A stretch of DNA of 57,709 bases from positions 1 to 57,709 of the forward strand of contig DATATB010000168.1 in the NCBI GenBank assembly GCA_036268995.1, written 5' to 3'. This stretch comes from DATATB01 sp036268995 (GTDB lineage: Bacteria; Planctomycetota; Planctomycetia; Pirellulales; PNKZ01). The notes beneath the pieces are model-generated. The model made no database searches and had not been told where the DNA came from. It saw nothing but the letters and a program-made list of their open reading frames with translations. A program made the position numbers and the translations under genes. How positions within the stretch are numbered: the stretch's first letter is position 1; each line of letters starts with the position of its first letter. This document shows positions 43,304-51,726 of the stretch, piece after piece.

Positions 43304-44350
43304 ATGCTTCAGGCGATTCGAAAGACGACTGACGAATTCTCGGTGCGCGAAGCCCGTGAGATCGCGCGGGATCTTTTCGAACCGAATCCGCGCATCTATT
43401 GGGCCGATCTGCTCGTCACCGTGACGATCGGCACGGTGTGCCTGAGGCTCTTGCGGCGGCAGCCGCTGTTTTCGCCGCTGCAGATCCTGGGCTATTTCGG
43501 GGCCGTGCTGGCCTTTTACCGCGCCGGCTCGTTCACCCATGAACTCGTGCATCTGCGCCGCGGCACGTTCAAATGGTTTCGGGCAGCCTGGAACGTGCTC
43601 GTGGGCGTCCCGTTGCTCATGCCTTCGTTCATGTATTACACGCACGTGGCCCATCACGCGCGCAATCATTACGGCACGGCTGAAGACGGCGAGTACCTGC
43701 CGCTCTCTAGCGGCCCACCGCGAAATATTCTCCTCTACATGTGCCAGCCGCTGCTGATTCCGATTTTTACGGTCGCGCGGTTTCTGATCCTCGCGCCGCT
43801 CGGCTGGCTGCTACCCGGCTTTCGCCGCTTTGTACAGCAACGGGCTTCGTCGATGGTGATGGATCCCCGCTACATTCGCCCGCTGCCCAGCAACAAAGAA
43901 CTCAAGGTCTGGCGGCTGCAGGAACTGGCCTGCTTCTTGGTCGTCGCCACAGGAGTCGGCTTGTTCATTTCCGGACAGCTGGAGCCGAGCCTGGCTGTAA
44001 AGTTCTATTTGCTGGCCGTGGGAGTGGGAGTCATCAACCAGCTCCGCACGTTGGGAGCGCACCGGTTCCTGCATCGGGGCGAGGAACTGACGTTTGTCGA
44101 GCAGCTCTTGGACTCGGTGAACTATCCCGAGCATCCGCTGCTGAGCGAGCTGTGGGCTCCGGTTGGGCTGCGCTATCACGCGCTGCACCACCTGTTTCCG
44201 TCCATGCCCTACCACAGCTTGGATCAGGCACACCGGCGATTGATGGCCGAACTGCCCGAGGATTCGCCCTATCGCCGTACCAACAGCAGCGGCCTGTTGC
44301 TATCGATTGGCCAGCTCTGGCGACGCGCTAGCAGCCACCGCGCTGGCTGA
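43304..44350 (+). CDS. membrane fatty-acid desaturase
   Basis: A 348-residue integral-membrane di-iron desaturase. The histidine boxes are present: HELVH, HVAHHARNH, a GAHRFLH segment and YHALHHLFPSMPYH. Hydrophobic helices lie between them. ATG 43304 is preferred over an upstream opening at 43241, which adds an unconserved basic stretch. It lies 221 nt after the type III PKS gene on the same strand and may supply unsaturated acyl groups. Its 3' end overlaps the convergent GNAT-like gene by 51 nt. Confidence 0.85.
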   Translation: MLQAIRKTTDEFSVREAREIARDLFEPNPRIYWADLLVTVTIGTVCLRLLRRQPLFSPLQILGYFGAVLAFYRAGSFTHELVHLRRGTFKWFRAAWNVLVGVPLLMPSFMYYTHVAHHARNHYGTAEDGEYLPLSSGPPRNILLYMCQPLLIPIFTVARFLILAPLGWLLPGFRRFVQQRASSMVMDPRYIRPLPSNKELKVWRLQELACFLVVATGVGLFISGQLEPSLAVKFYLLAVGVGVINQLRTLGAHRFLHRGEELTFVEQLLDSVNYPEHPLLSELWAPVGLRYHALHHLFPSMPYHSLDQAHRRLMAELPEDSPYRRTNSSGLLLSIGQLWRRASSHRAG

Positions 44351-45475
44351 GACCGGCTCGTAGTCGTACATGCGGTAGCTCTTGTAGATTTTGCTGCCGC
44401 CCTTCTCCAGGCCCATGCGTGCCAGGTCGTTGTCTTCCGAAACCCAGGAGAATTCCGCCTCCTGGATGTTCATTCGCATGGCCATTGGCGTCAGGCCCTT
44501 CATCAGCACGAGCCCCAGCCCCCAGCGCTGATATTCGGGAACGACATTGATACTGAGCACGCGAATGCGCTTGATGTCGCCCTTCTTGCTTAGCAAGTGA
44601 AAGATGCCGAAAGGGAACAGCCGGCCGTTGATGCGCTTGATGCGCGGGTTGTAGTCGGGCAGGCCGACAATGGCGCCCACGCCCTGGCCGTCGACTTCGG
44701 CGATGATCGTCAGGTCCGGCACAATCAGCATCCGCAAGCCCTCGGCCAGCTTGCGCATTTCGCGCTCGGGCAGCGGCACAAAGCCCCAATTCACCACCAG
44801 CGAGCGGTTGTACAAGTCGACGAACATGTCCACGTCGGCCTTGAACTTCTTGCGGCTTAGTGGCCGCACGATGGCGTTGCACCGCTCTTGGGCCTGGTCG
44901 GCCAGGCCGCCCAGTTTATTTTCGATCTCGGGCAGTTGGTCCCGATAACCGATGTAGGCGAACATGTCGTGGGCTTTGCGAAAGCCGTAGGTCTCGATCA
45001 ACCGGGCGTAAAACGGCGGGTTGTACGTCATCATGAAGGTCGGGGGGCTGTCAAACCCGTCGATCAACAGCCCGCACTCGTAGTTCATCGATGGATTGGC
45101 CGGGCCGCGCATCGTGGGCATGCCGCGAGCGGTCAGCCAATCGCGGGCCGCGTTGAACAGTTCGTTGGCCACTTGCTGGTCGTCGATCGACTCGAAAAAG
45201 CCGAAGAACCCGCGGTGTTCCTGGTAGCGGCGATTGTGCTCGTGGTTGACGATGGCCGCGATCCGGCCGACGAGCTGATCGCCCTTGAAGGCCAGGAATG
45301 TCTGGATTTCGCCGTTTTCATAAAACGGGTGGCGGCTGTAGTTTAGCAACTCCTTCTGGTTCATCCTCAAGGGAGGAATCCAGTTCGGATCGTCGCGATA
45401 AAGCGACCATGCCAGGTCGATAAAACGCTTCCGGTCCCGCCATGACTTGACCGGCCGGACGACCACGTTGCCCAT
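44300..45475 (-). CDS. GNAT-like acyltransferase family protein
   Basis: A 391-residue cytoplasmic protein. It opens with a partial acetyltransferase fold (VVVRPVKSWRDRKRFIDLAWSLYRDDPNW), and a second GNAT-like region follows near residues 300-360 (VLSINVVPEYQRWGLGLVLMKGL), where the acetyl-CoA loop QRWGLG is a variant of Q/RxxGxG. This two-lobed architecture matches a conserved bacterial family of unknown substrate. A GNAT-type role is inferred. Its last 51 nt overlap the desaturase gene tail-to-tail. Confidence 0.75.
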   Translation of the reverse strand: MGNVVVRPVKSWRDRKRFIDLAWSLYRDDPNWIPPLRMNQKELLNYSRHPFYENGEIQTFLAFKGDQLVGRIAAIVNHEHNRRYQEHRGFFGFFESIDDQQVANELFNAARDWLTARGMPTMRGPANPSMNYECGLLIDGFDSPPTFMMTYNPPFYARLIETYGFRKAHDMFAYIGYRDQLPEIENKLGGLADQAQERCNAIVRPLSRKKFKADVDMFVDLYNRSLVVNWGFVPLPEREMRKLAEGLRMLIVPDLTIIAEVDGQGVGAIVGLPDYNPRIKRINGRLFPFGIFHLLSKKGDIKRIRVLSINVVPEYQRWGLGLVLMKGLTPMAMRMNIQEAEFSWVSEDNDLARMGLEKGGSKIYKSYRMYDYEPVSASAVAASASPELANR

Positions 45476-45610
45476 CGGCTGCGCTCATTCCCAAGAAAGT
45501 ACCTGACCCATTGAAGTGCTAAGTATCATTTCCGCAGCCGTTTCGGTCAAGCTGGGCTTCGCCGCGACGGATTGCCTCCAAGTAATTGCTACCGCATACC
45601 TGGCACGGAA

Positions 45611-45639
45611 TTGAAACTGCTTTCCGCCGGTCCTAAAAT
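45611..45639 (+). promoter_or_regulatory. hicBA: sigma70-type promoter of hicBA
   Basis: TTGAAA (45611-45616), a 17-base spacer, TAAAAT (45634-45639); five of six consensus bases in each box. The start would be near 45646, with a leader of about 77 bases. A short inverted pair GACCG/CGGTC at 45669-45684 lies in the leader and could be a HicB operator, which is weak inference. Confidence 0.65.
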
Positions 45640-45722
45640 TCAGTCAGAACGGGTGGCTGGCCGAAAGCGACCGTTTGTGCGGTCTATCCTCGGTGATTTC
45701 ACGCGGTTCGGAAAGCAAGCGT

Positions 45723-46010
45723 ATGAATGTTCAAAAGTGGGACAAGCTGACCGACGACCCGGCGACGACCTATGAGTGCCCGGTTTTGATTTGCCCCGAG
45801 GCCTGCGGCGGCATGTCAGTCTATGCGCTGAACCTGCCAGGTATCGCCAGCCAGGGGGAGTCCGAAACGGAAGCGCTGGCGAACATCAAGGAAGCGCTAA
45901 CCGCGGCAATTCAGATTTACAAAGCCGATGGTCTGGGCATACCGTGGGAGGACGCCGACGTCGAGCGGACGAGCGATTCGTACGAGCGACGGATCGTCGT
46001 CAATGCCTGA
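45723..46010 (+). CDS. hicB: HicB-family antitoxin
   Basis: A 95-residue HicB-like protein with the degenerate RNase-H-type fold of the family: CPVLICPEACGGMSVYALNLPGIASQGES, then the EALANIKEALTAAIQIY helix. Order antitoxin-first occurs in part of the HicAB systems. GGAAAG lies about 8 bases before the ATG. It overlaps hicA by 8 nt (ATGCCTGA). A DNA-binding tail is not obvious; autoregulation would have to use the core or another factor. Confidence 0.82.
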   Translation: MNVQKWDKLTDDPATTYECPVLICPEACGGMSVYALNLPGIASQGESETEALANIKEALTAAIQIYKADGLGIPWEDADVERTSDSYERRIVVNA

Positions 46011-46449
46011 GCTGCCTAGCGTGTCCGGCAGGGAGGCCGTTGATGCATTCATTAGGCTTGGCTTCACCCTCGTGCGAATTGCCGGCAGCCACCACATTCT
46101 CAAAAAGGCGGGAGAACGGCAGTTGCTTTCGGTTCCGGTTCATGCCAATACCCCGCTGAAGCCTGGACTACTTCGCAACTTGATAAGAAAGTCTGGTGCG
46201 ACCGTCGATCGGTTCTTCGCGGCTCTTCGCGGCTCTACGCGATTAGTGAACACGGATCCAGCGGGTACTCTCAGGCGTTTTGCCGGCATCGCAGATTGCT
46301 CAATCGTTCGCCTTGCCGAGCCGGACAATCCGCACGCTTTCGATCGTAACCATGCCCTCGGGAATCGCTTCGTCGAGAAATGGCAGCAGCCGCTCGATCT
46401 GCTCCGTGGTGTCGACGACTTCGATCACGATGGGCAAATCGGTCGATAG
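46003..46449 (+). CDS. hicA: HicA toxin with lost native stop codon
   Basis: HicA is an mRNA interferase with a double-stranded-RNA-binding fold and a catalytic His in GSHH (residues 30/31). The core from SGREAVDAFIRLGF to LKPGLLRNLIRKSG is well conserved. The normal length is about 75-80 residues, but this frame runs to 148. Directly after the conserved end (FFAAL, residue 75) there is a perfect 10-bp tandem duplication (46214-46223 and 46224-46233). Deleting one copy would give ...FFAALRD followed by TAG TGA, a 77-residue protein. The extra tail is antisense to the DUF190 gene and not HicA-like. The toxin may be altered or inactive. Confidence 0.82.
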   Translation: MPELPSVSGREAVDAFIRLGFTLVRIAGSHHILKKAGERQLLSVPVHANTPLKPGLLRNLIRKSGATVDRFFAALRGSTRLVNTDPAGTLRRFAGIADCSIVRLAEPDNPHAFDRNHALGNRFVEKWQQPLDLLRGVDDFDHDGQIGR

Positions 46450-47064
46450 CTCGAGCAATCGGCTGCTGTGCATGCGGCTATTGGCCCCGTACCCCATGAC
46501 GCCGCGCAGCACGGTGGCCCCGGCCAGCCCCAACTCGCGGGCCTTGAGAATCACGGCCCGTGCCAGCGGCTCGCCCTGCCAGGTGTCTGACTGGCCCACG
46601 AAGATCCGCAGCAATTGGCCGTCGACACTCGCTTCGATCATGGCTAAGTCCTGTGCGCCAGGCACGGTCGAGAGATTGGCCACCGGCGCCGGCAAGCGCC
46701 GGCCGAGATCGCCGCGTGCGGCCGACGCGCGATCGTGACGATAAAGCATGACATGCGCCCGCTCTAGCGTCAGCGTGCAATTGGGGATCGTCTCGCGAAC
46801 TGCCGGAAGGAACCCCATGATCGCTGCGGCGCGATCGACCAGTTCGGCAATCACCGGCACGTGCTCGACCAGCGACCAGGCGCTCGAATCGAGCAGTTCG
46901 CCGGCCGTAAAGTCCAGCCCGGAAATTCCCCGCAGCAGCGTGGCACCGGCCAGGCCCTCGCGCCGAGCGCGATTGACGAGGGCTTCGGCGGCCGTTTGCC
47001 AGCCGTGTTGATCCGTGCTGCGCAAATATACCCGCAGCAACACCTGCTCGCCTTCGAGCTTCAT
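46300..47064 (-). CDS. tandem DUF190 protein (PII-like fold)
   Basis: A 254-residue protein holding two DUF190 repeats of about 105 residues each (residues ~1-115 and ~140-250), both with the GLAGATLLRG/GLAGATVLRG core. DUF190 proteins have a PII-like ferredoxin fold and are commonly encoded beside the fluoride channel CrcB, as here; how they act is not settled. Start ATG 47064 has AAGGGGG 4-5 bases upstream and begins 11 nt after the crcB stop. Its 3' end overlaps the extended hicA frame on the other strand. Confidence 0.85.
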   Translation of the reverse strand: MKLEGEQVLLRVYLRSTDQHGWQTAAEALVNRARREGLAGATLLRGISGLDFTAGELLDSSAWSLVEHVPVIAELVDRAAAIMGFLPAVRETIPNCTLTLERAHVMLYRHDRASAARGDLGRRLPAPVANLSTVPGAQDLAMIEASVDGQLLRIFVGQSDTWQGEPLARAVILKARELGLAGATVLRGVMGYGANSRMHSSRLLELSTDLPIVIEVVDTTEQIERLLPFLDEAIPEGMVTIESVRIVRLGKAND

Positions 47065-47075
47065 GCGGCCCCCTT

Positions 47076-47468
47076 TTACATCATCCGGCCCAAGACCACG
47101 CCCAGCCGCACGGCCAGCAATCCGGCCAAGACGCTGCCGATGAGATAAAGCGTGCCGGCCGCGGTCTCGCCATCGCGCAACAGTCCGTGGGATTCCCATT
47201 CGAAGGTCGAAAACGTGGTGTATGCGCCCGTAAAGCCAACGGCGACGAGCAACCGCAGGTCGTCCGTCCTCGGCCATGCCGACGAATCACCCAGCGGCCG
47301 CTGGTCGAGCCGGGTCAGAAACCAACCGAGAAACAGGCTGCCGGTGATATTAATGATGAATGTGCCGTAGGGGAGCGATGTGCCCAGCAGGCGCCCCGCC
47401 GCGATGCCCACGGCCCAGCGCAGCAGCCCTCCGCAGGCCGATCCCAGCGCCACCCAGACGACCGACAT
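47076..47468 (-). CDS. crcB: fluoride channel CrcB/Fluc
   Basis: A 130-residue, four-helix inner-membrane protein that exports fluoride as a dual-topology dimer. The motifs are clear: GLLRWAVG in helix 1, GTFIINITGSLFLGWF with Asn40, and GAYTTFSTFEWE with the phenylalanine box (Phe86, Phe89). ATG 47468 begins the conserved N-terminus; a 24-residue upstream extension is possible. No fluoride riboswitch is seen upstream. It is followed by the DUF190 gene. Confidence 0.92.
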   Translation of the reverse strand: MSVVWVALGSACGGLLRWAVGIAAGRLLGTSLPYGTFIINITGSLFLGWFLTRLDQRPLGDSSAWPRTDDLRLLVAVGFTGAYTTFSTFEWESHGLLRDGETAAGTLYLIGSVLAGLLAVRLGVVLGRMM

Positions 47469-47536
47469 CGCATGTTGCACGATAGTTACTCTCACGCCGC
47501 GGATCGCGGTGCACAATGGCAGCCGCGAGCGGAATT

Positions 47537-48124
47537 TCAACGATCCGTTGGCCGATCCAGCAACTTCAAGAACGCGCCGTAAACAGCCGGGTTCGCCGGC
47601 CAGGCGGCGCCGCTGACCAGGTTCGCGTCAATATGGGCGTTGTCCAGCGCCTCGTTGGGCTCGGCCCAACGCGCTCCGGCATTCTCTATGTCAGGGCGCA
47701 AGGGCGGATAGGCCATGCAGGTGCGCCCCTTTAGCACGCCGGCGGCCATCAGCACTTGGGGACCATGACAGATCACGGCCACCGGCTTGTGCCGCTCGAA
47801 AAAGCTGCGCGTCACGGCCAGCACGCGCGGATTAAGCCGCAAATACTCGGGCGCCCGGCCGCCGGGAATCACCAGCCCGTCGTAATCTTCGGGGCGAATT
47901 TCAGCAAACGTGGCGTTGAGGCGGAAGTGATGGCCGCGCTTTTCGCTGTAAGTTTGCTCGCCTTCGAAATCGTGGATCGACGTGATCACCGTTTGACCGG
48001 CCGTCTTATCCGGACAAACGGCGTGCACCACATGCCCGGCCGCCTGAAACATCTGGAAGGCGACCATCGCCTCATAATCTTCCACGTAGTCACCGACCAA
48101 CAGCAGGATTTTTTTCGAGGCCAT
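47537..48124 (-). CDS. DJ-1/PfpI family protein
   Basis: A 195-residue class I glutamine-amidotransferase-fold protein of the PfpI/DJ-1 group. The nucleophile elbow is AVICHGPQVL (Cys119-His120), and Glu15 in DYVEDYE is the conserved neighbour of the cysteine. PGGR marks the oxyanion region. The family covers glyoxalase/deglycase-like and protease-like members and the exact activity is unknown. It precedes crcB by 68 nt on the same strand and may share the transcript. Confidence 0.85.
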   Translation of the reverse strand: MASKKILLLVGDYVEDYEAMVAFQMFQAAGHVVHAVCPDKTAGQTVITSIHDFEGEQTYSEKRGHHFRLNATFAEIRPEDYDGLVIPGGRAPEYLRLNPRVLAVTRSFFERHKPVAVICHGPQVLMAAGVLKGRTCMAYPPLRPDIENAGARWAEPNEALDNAHIDANLVSGAAWPANPAVYGAFLKLLDRPTDR

Positions 48125-48350
48125 GCTTCACCACAGGGGGCAAGTCGGATCGATGCGTCGTGCCGAGCACAACGCAGGGAGCGAGTTTGAGTGTACCCGG
48201 CCGGACGACCGATGAAAAATCGCTGTGTGCCGACCCGTAAAGCTGCGGAGTATAGGTCAGCCTTGTCGATAAGGAAATTCGTCCGCCAAACCGCCTCCCT
48301 ATTCTCATAGGAAAACCGACCGGCCAACTGCCGGGCCATCCGAACCCAAC

Positions 48351-48953
48351 ATGAGTGTCTCCAAACCGCACTTCCTCCTCTTCTCCTCGGGAGAGAGCGG
48401 GAATCACCGGGGCGAATGGAATTTCGTCCTGCAAGCGGCCGACGGATCGGCGACACTGGAAGCGAGTGACCAAGAGCACGGCGTACACGGCGAGCGGCTC
48501 GAGCTGCTGGCCGTGGTGCGTGGGCTCGAGGCCCTGGAGCAGCCCTCCCGGGTGACCCTCGTTACCCCCAGCAAATACGTCAACCGAGGCATCGCCTACG
48601 GCCTCGAGGAATGGCGTGGTAACGATTGGACCTGGGAAAGCTTCGGGGACATGGTCCCCATCAAGAACTACGATCTGTGGCAGCGGCTGGATCGGGCGCT
48701 CTGCTTCCATCACATCGAGTTCGGTAAGTGCCGCGTCGAGCAGGCGCAGACGCTGCGCGGGCCGCACTTTCGGCTCAAGCCGCAACCTTCTGCGGCGCAG
48801 TCGGTTGCATACCGAACCTCCGCCTCGTCACGACGGCGCTGGCGGACGCTTGGCATGCGACTAGCTCGCTGGCGGCGACAGGTCGGCGAAAACTGGCTGC
48901 TGGCACTGGCACGCTTGGGCACGCCCTGGCTGCCGCGGCCGTGGCTCGGTTGA
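48351..48953 (+). CDS. RNase HI-like protein with degenerate active site
   Basis: A 200-residue protein whose first 125 residues follow the RNase HI order: LLFSSGESG (normally TDGS-type), GEWNFVLQ, RLELLAVVRGLEAL, LVTPSKYVNRGI, NDWTWESFG and DLWQRLD. The first catalytic Asp is Ser12/13, the third (the TDS Asp) is Pro73, and only Glu51 is kept. Hydrolysis of RNA in RNA-DNA hybrids is therefore unlikely. The C-terminal 75 residues are Arg/Trp-rich and could bind nucleic acid. It lies upstream of glgB by 105 nt with no known link. The pattern resembles a planctomycete protein often annotated as RNase H (from memory). Confidence 0.78.
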   Translation: MSVSKPHFLLFSSGESGNHRGEWNFVLQAADGSATLEASDQEHGVHGERLELLAVVRGLEALEQPSRVTLVTPSKYVNRGIAYGLEEWRGNDWTWESFGDMVPIKNYDLWQRLDRALCFHHIEFGKCRVEQAQTLRGPHFRLKPQPSAAQSVAYRTSASSRRRWRTLGMRLARWRRQVGENWLLALARLGTPWLPRPWLG

Positions 48954-49058
48954 GAAAAGCCGGCGGCATCCTTGCAGGCTCCGTAGCTGCTAGGCGCGCC
49001 GTACTTTAGTTACGACAATCAGCCTTGCCCCCACAACCCGAGAGAATGGATACCCGCC

Positions 49059-51275
49059 ATGCGTACGACGGCACAATTGGAAACGATCGGGCGTTTGATC
49101 GAAGGTCGCAGCGAGAACCCGTTCGAGGTGCTCGGGCCGCACGAAATCGTCGAGGGGCAGCGACGTGCGATGGCGGTGCGGGCGTTTTTGCCCGAGTCGG
49201 CCCAGGCCTGGATCGTAGACGAGACGCACTCGGCGGTGCCCCGGCCGATGCGCCGCATTCATCCGGCCGGCCTGTATGAGGCTATTTGCCCGCTGCCCGA
49301 GAGCGGCCAACCCCAGCAGCGTTACCTCCTTCAAGTTGCTGATTCCAGCGGCAACCGAGCCACCATGCACGACCCGTATTCATTCCCGCAACTGCTGACC
49401 GACTACGACTTGCACCTGCTGAACGAAGGCACGCACTGGCGCAGCTACGAGAAGCTGGGCGCGCAGTTGCGCACGATCGACGGCGTGGACGGGGTGAACT
49501 TTGCCGTCTGGGCGCCCAATGCGACGAGCGTCAGCGTCATCGGCGACTTCAACGGCTGGGACGGCCGCCGGCACCCGCTTCGCAAACACATCCCCGGCGG
49601 GTTTTGGGAACTGTTTGTGCCGGGCTTGGGCGACGGCACGCTGTACAAATACCAGGTGCGCCACCACGGCGAGGTTTACGAAAAATCCGACCCGTATGGC
49701 TTCGCGGCCGAGTTGCCTCCCCGCACCGCCTCGAAGGTCTGCCAACTGGATCGCTACCACTGGCACGACGGCGAGTGGATGAACCGCCGCGTACAAACCA
49801 ATGGCCTGGACGCGCCCATGTCGGTGTACGAAGTCCACTTGGGCAGTTGGCGCCGCCCGGACGACGACCCTAGCCGCTGGCTCACGTATCGCGAACTGGC
49901 GCACGAGCTGGTCGACTACGTCCGCGAGATGGGCTTTACGCACATCGAGCTGCTGCCGATTACCGAGCATCCGTTCTCCGGGAGCTGGGGCTACCAGACC
50001 GTCGGCTATTACGCGCCGACGTCGCGCTTCGGCAGCCCGGCCGACTTCATGTACTTTGTCGATCACTGCCATCAGAACGGCATCGGCGTGATGCTGGATT
50101 GGGTGCCGGCCCATTTTCCGCGCGATGCCCACGGTCTGCGGCTGTTCGACGGCACGGCGCTGTACGAGCACGCCGATCCCCGCAAGGGCGAACACCGCGA
50201 CTGGGGCACGCTGATCTTCAACTACGGCCGGCACGAAGTCCGCAACTTCCTGCTATCCAATGCGTTGTTCTGGCTCGACAAATACCACCTCGACGGCCTG
50301 CGCGTCGATGCCGTGGCCTCGATGGTCTATCTGGACTACAGCCGCAACGAAGGGGAATGGATCCCGAATGAGTTCGGCGGCCGCGAAAACCTCGAAGCCG
50401 TCAGCTTCCTCAAGGAGCTGAACATCCAAACGCACTTGCAATATCCCGGCGTGCTGACCGTGGCCGAAGAATCCACCGCCTGGACCGGCGTCTCCCGGCC
50501 CACGTACCTGGGCGGGCTGGGCTTCAGCCTCAAGTGGAACATGGGCTGGATGAACGACACGCTGCGCTACATGCACCACGAGCCGATTCATCGCCGCTAT
50601 CACCACGACGAGCTGACGTTCAGCCTGATCTACGCCTTTACCGAAAACTTCTGCCTGCCGCTATCGCACGACGAAGTCGTGCACGGCAAAGGCTCGCTGC
50701 TGGATCAGATGCCCGGCGATCTGTGGCAACGGTTCGCCAACCTGCGGCTGCTCTATGCCTACATGTGGGCCCACCCGGGCAAGAAGCTGCTGTTCATGGG
50801 TGGCGAGCTGGGCCAATGGAACGAATGGAACTACGACACCAGCCTGCAATGGGACCTGTTGCAGTGGGATTTGCACCGCGGCCTGAAAAAGTTCGTCAGC
50901 GATCTCAACCATCTCTATCGCCGCGAACCGGCCCTGCACCAGATCGACTTCGATCACCACGGCTTCGAGTGGATCGACTGCCACAATTACGACGAAAGCA
51001 TCATGTGCTTCATGCGTAAGGCCAAGGATCCGCGCGACTTCTTGGCGGTTTGCTGCAACTTCACGCCGGTGCCCCGCGAGCACCACCGCGTGGGATTGCC
51101 CGAGCGCTGCTGGTATAACGAAATCGCCAACAGCGATTCGATGTACTACGGCGGCGGCAACGTGGGCAACGGTGCCGGCGTGATGGCCGAAAACATTCCC
51201 TGGCACGGTCGACCCTTCTCGGCCGAGATCGCGATTCCGCCGCTAGGCGTCACGATCCTCAAACCGCAGCGCTAA
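49059..51275 (+). CDS. glgB: 1,4-alpha-glucan branching enzyme
   Basis: A 738-residue GH13 branching enzyme for glycogen. N-terminal modules (1-220) include the CBM48-like VNFAVWAPNATSVSVIGDF. The catalytic barrel follows: YEVHLGSW, then DGLRVDAVAS with the nucleophile Asp, VAEESTAW with the acid Glu, and FCLPLSHDEVVHGKGS. A C-terminal all-beta domain ends it. The length and order match bacterial GlgB. No glgA, glgC or glgX is near. A strong terminator follows at 51311. Confidence 0.93.
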   Translation: MRTTAQLETIGRLIEGRSENPFEVLGPHEIVEGQRRAMAVRAFLPESAQAWIVDETHSAVPRPMRRIHPAGLYEAICPLPESGQPQQRYLLQVADSSGNRATMHDPYSFPQLLTDYDLHLLNEGTHWRSYEKLGAQLRTIDGVDGVNFAVWAPNATSVSVIGDFNGWDGRRHPLRKHIPGGFWELFVPGLGDGTLYKYQVRHHGEVYEKSDPYGFAAELPPRTASKVCQLDRYHWHDGEWMNRRVQTNGLDAPMSVYEVHLGSWRRPDDDPSRWLTYRELAHELVDYVREMGFTHIELLPITEHPFSGSWGYQTVGYYAPTSRFGSPADFMYFVDHCHQNGIGVMLDWVPAHFPRDAHGLRLFDGTALYEHADPRKGEHRDWGTLIFNYGRHEVRNFLLSNALFWLDKYHLDGLRVDAVASMVYLDYSRNEGEWIPNEFGGRENLEAVSFLKELNIQTHLQYPGVLTVAEESTAWTGVSRPTYLGGLGFSLKWNMGWMNDTLRYMHHEPIHRRYHHDELTFSLIYAFTENFCLPLSHDEVVHGKGSLLDQMPGDLWQRFANLRLLYAYMWAHPGKKLLFMGGELGQWNEWNYDTSLQWDLLQWDLHRGLKKFVSDLNHLYRREPALHQIDFDHHGFEWIDCHNYDESIMCFMRKAKDPRDFLAVCCNFTPVPREHHRVGLPERCWYNEIANSDSMYYGGGNVGNGAGVMAENIPWHGRPFSAEIAIPPLGVTILKPQR

Positions 51276-51310
51276 TGCCGCTGTTTGCTTCGACATATTC
51301 GCACCATACA

Positions 51311-51340
51311 AGCCCACGGACTGCGGTCCGTGGGCTTTTT
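51311..51340 (+). terminator. rho-independent terminator of glgB
   Basis: Perfect 11-bp stem AGCCCACGGAC / GTCCGTGGGCT with a TGCG loop (51311-51336), followed by TTTT. It lies 36 bases after the glgB stop. The same stem sequence appears at 34014-34035. Confidence 0.88.
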
Positions 51341-51372
51341 CCGTCGGCGTCTGGCTGGGAAAGGCCGACGGG

Positions 51373-51702
51373 ATGAAATTACTCAAAATCTGCGCGGCGG
51401 TCGTTTTCCTGTTCGGCAGCCTGGCGCTGGCGACACTGGCCGGATCGATCGCCGCGCGTATGACGCGCCGCACTGCGGTTTGGAGCGTCCTCACGCTGGC
51501 CGGCAGCGTGCTGCTGAACGCCGTCTACACGGCGGCGGCCAAAGTGCTGTATACCTTGATGACTTCCGGCAGCGGCTTCTCTGATTGGCCTGGCCTGGCC
51601 GATGACGCCGGCAAGTTTGCCGCCTGCGGAGCGCTGCTGGGACTATTGGGATGGATGGCCGTCCTGCGCAATGCGCCGCGATTCTTTCAGCAGCGCGGGT
51701 AA
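51373..51702 (+). CDS. small membrane protein, function unknown
   Basis: A 109-residue protein with three likely membrane helices (ICAAVVFLFGSLALATLAGSI, VWSVLTLAGSVLLNAVYTA, FAACGALLGLLGWMAVL). A short charged loop lies between the second and third. No family is recognised. It stands alone after the glgB terminator and is convergent with the ABC ATPase gene. The ribosome site is weak (GACGGG). Confidence 0.55.
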   Translation: MKLLKICAAVVFLFGSLALATLAGSIAARMTRRTAVWSVLTLAGSVLLNAVYTAAAKVLYTLMTSGSGFSDWPGLADDAGKFAACGALLGLLGWMAVLRNAPRFFQQRG

Positions 51703-51726
51703 GCGAACGGCGGAGACCTGCGGCCG

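Noticed and set aside
47469..47536. Fluoride riboswitch before crcB
   Set aside because: No pseudoknot-like fluoride-riboswitch wording could be found in the 68 bases before the gene.
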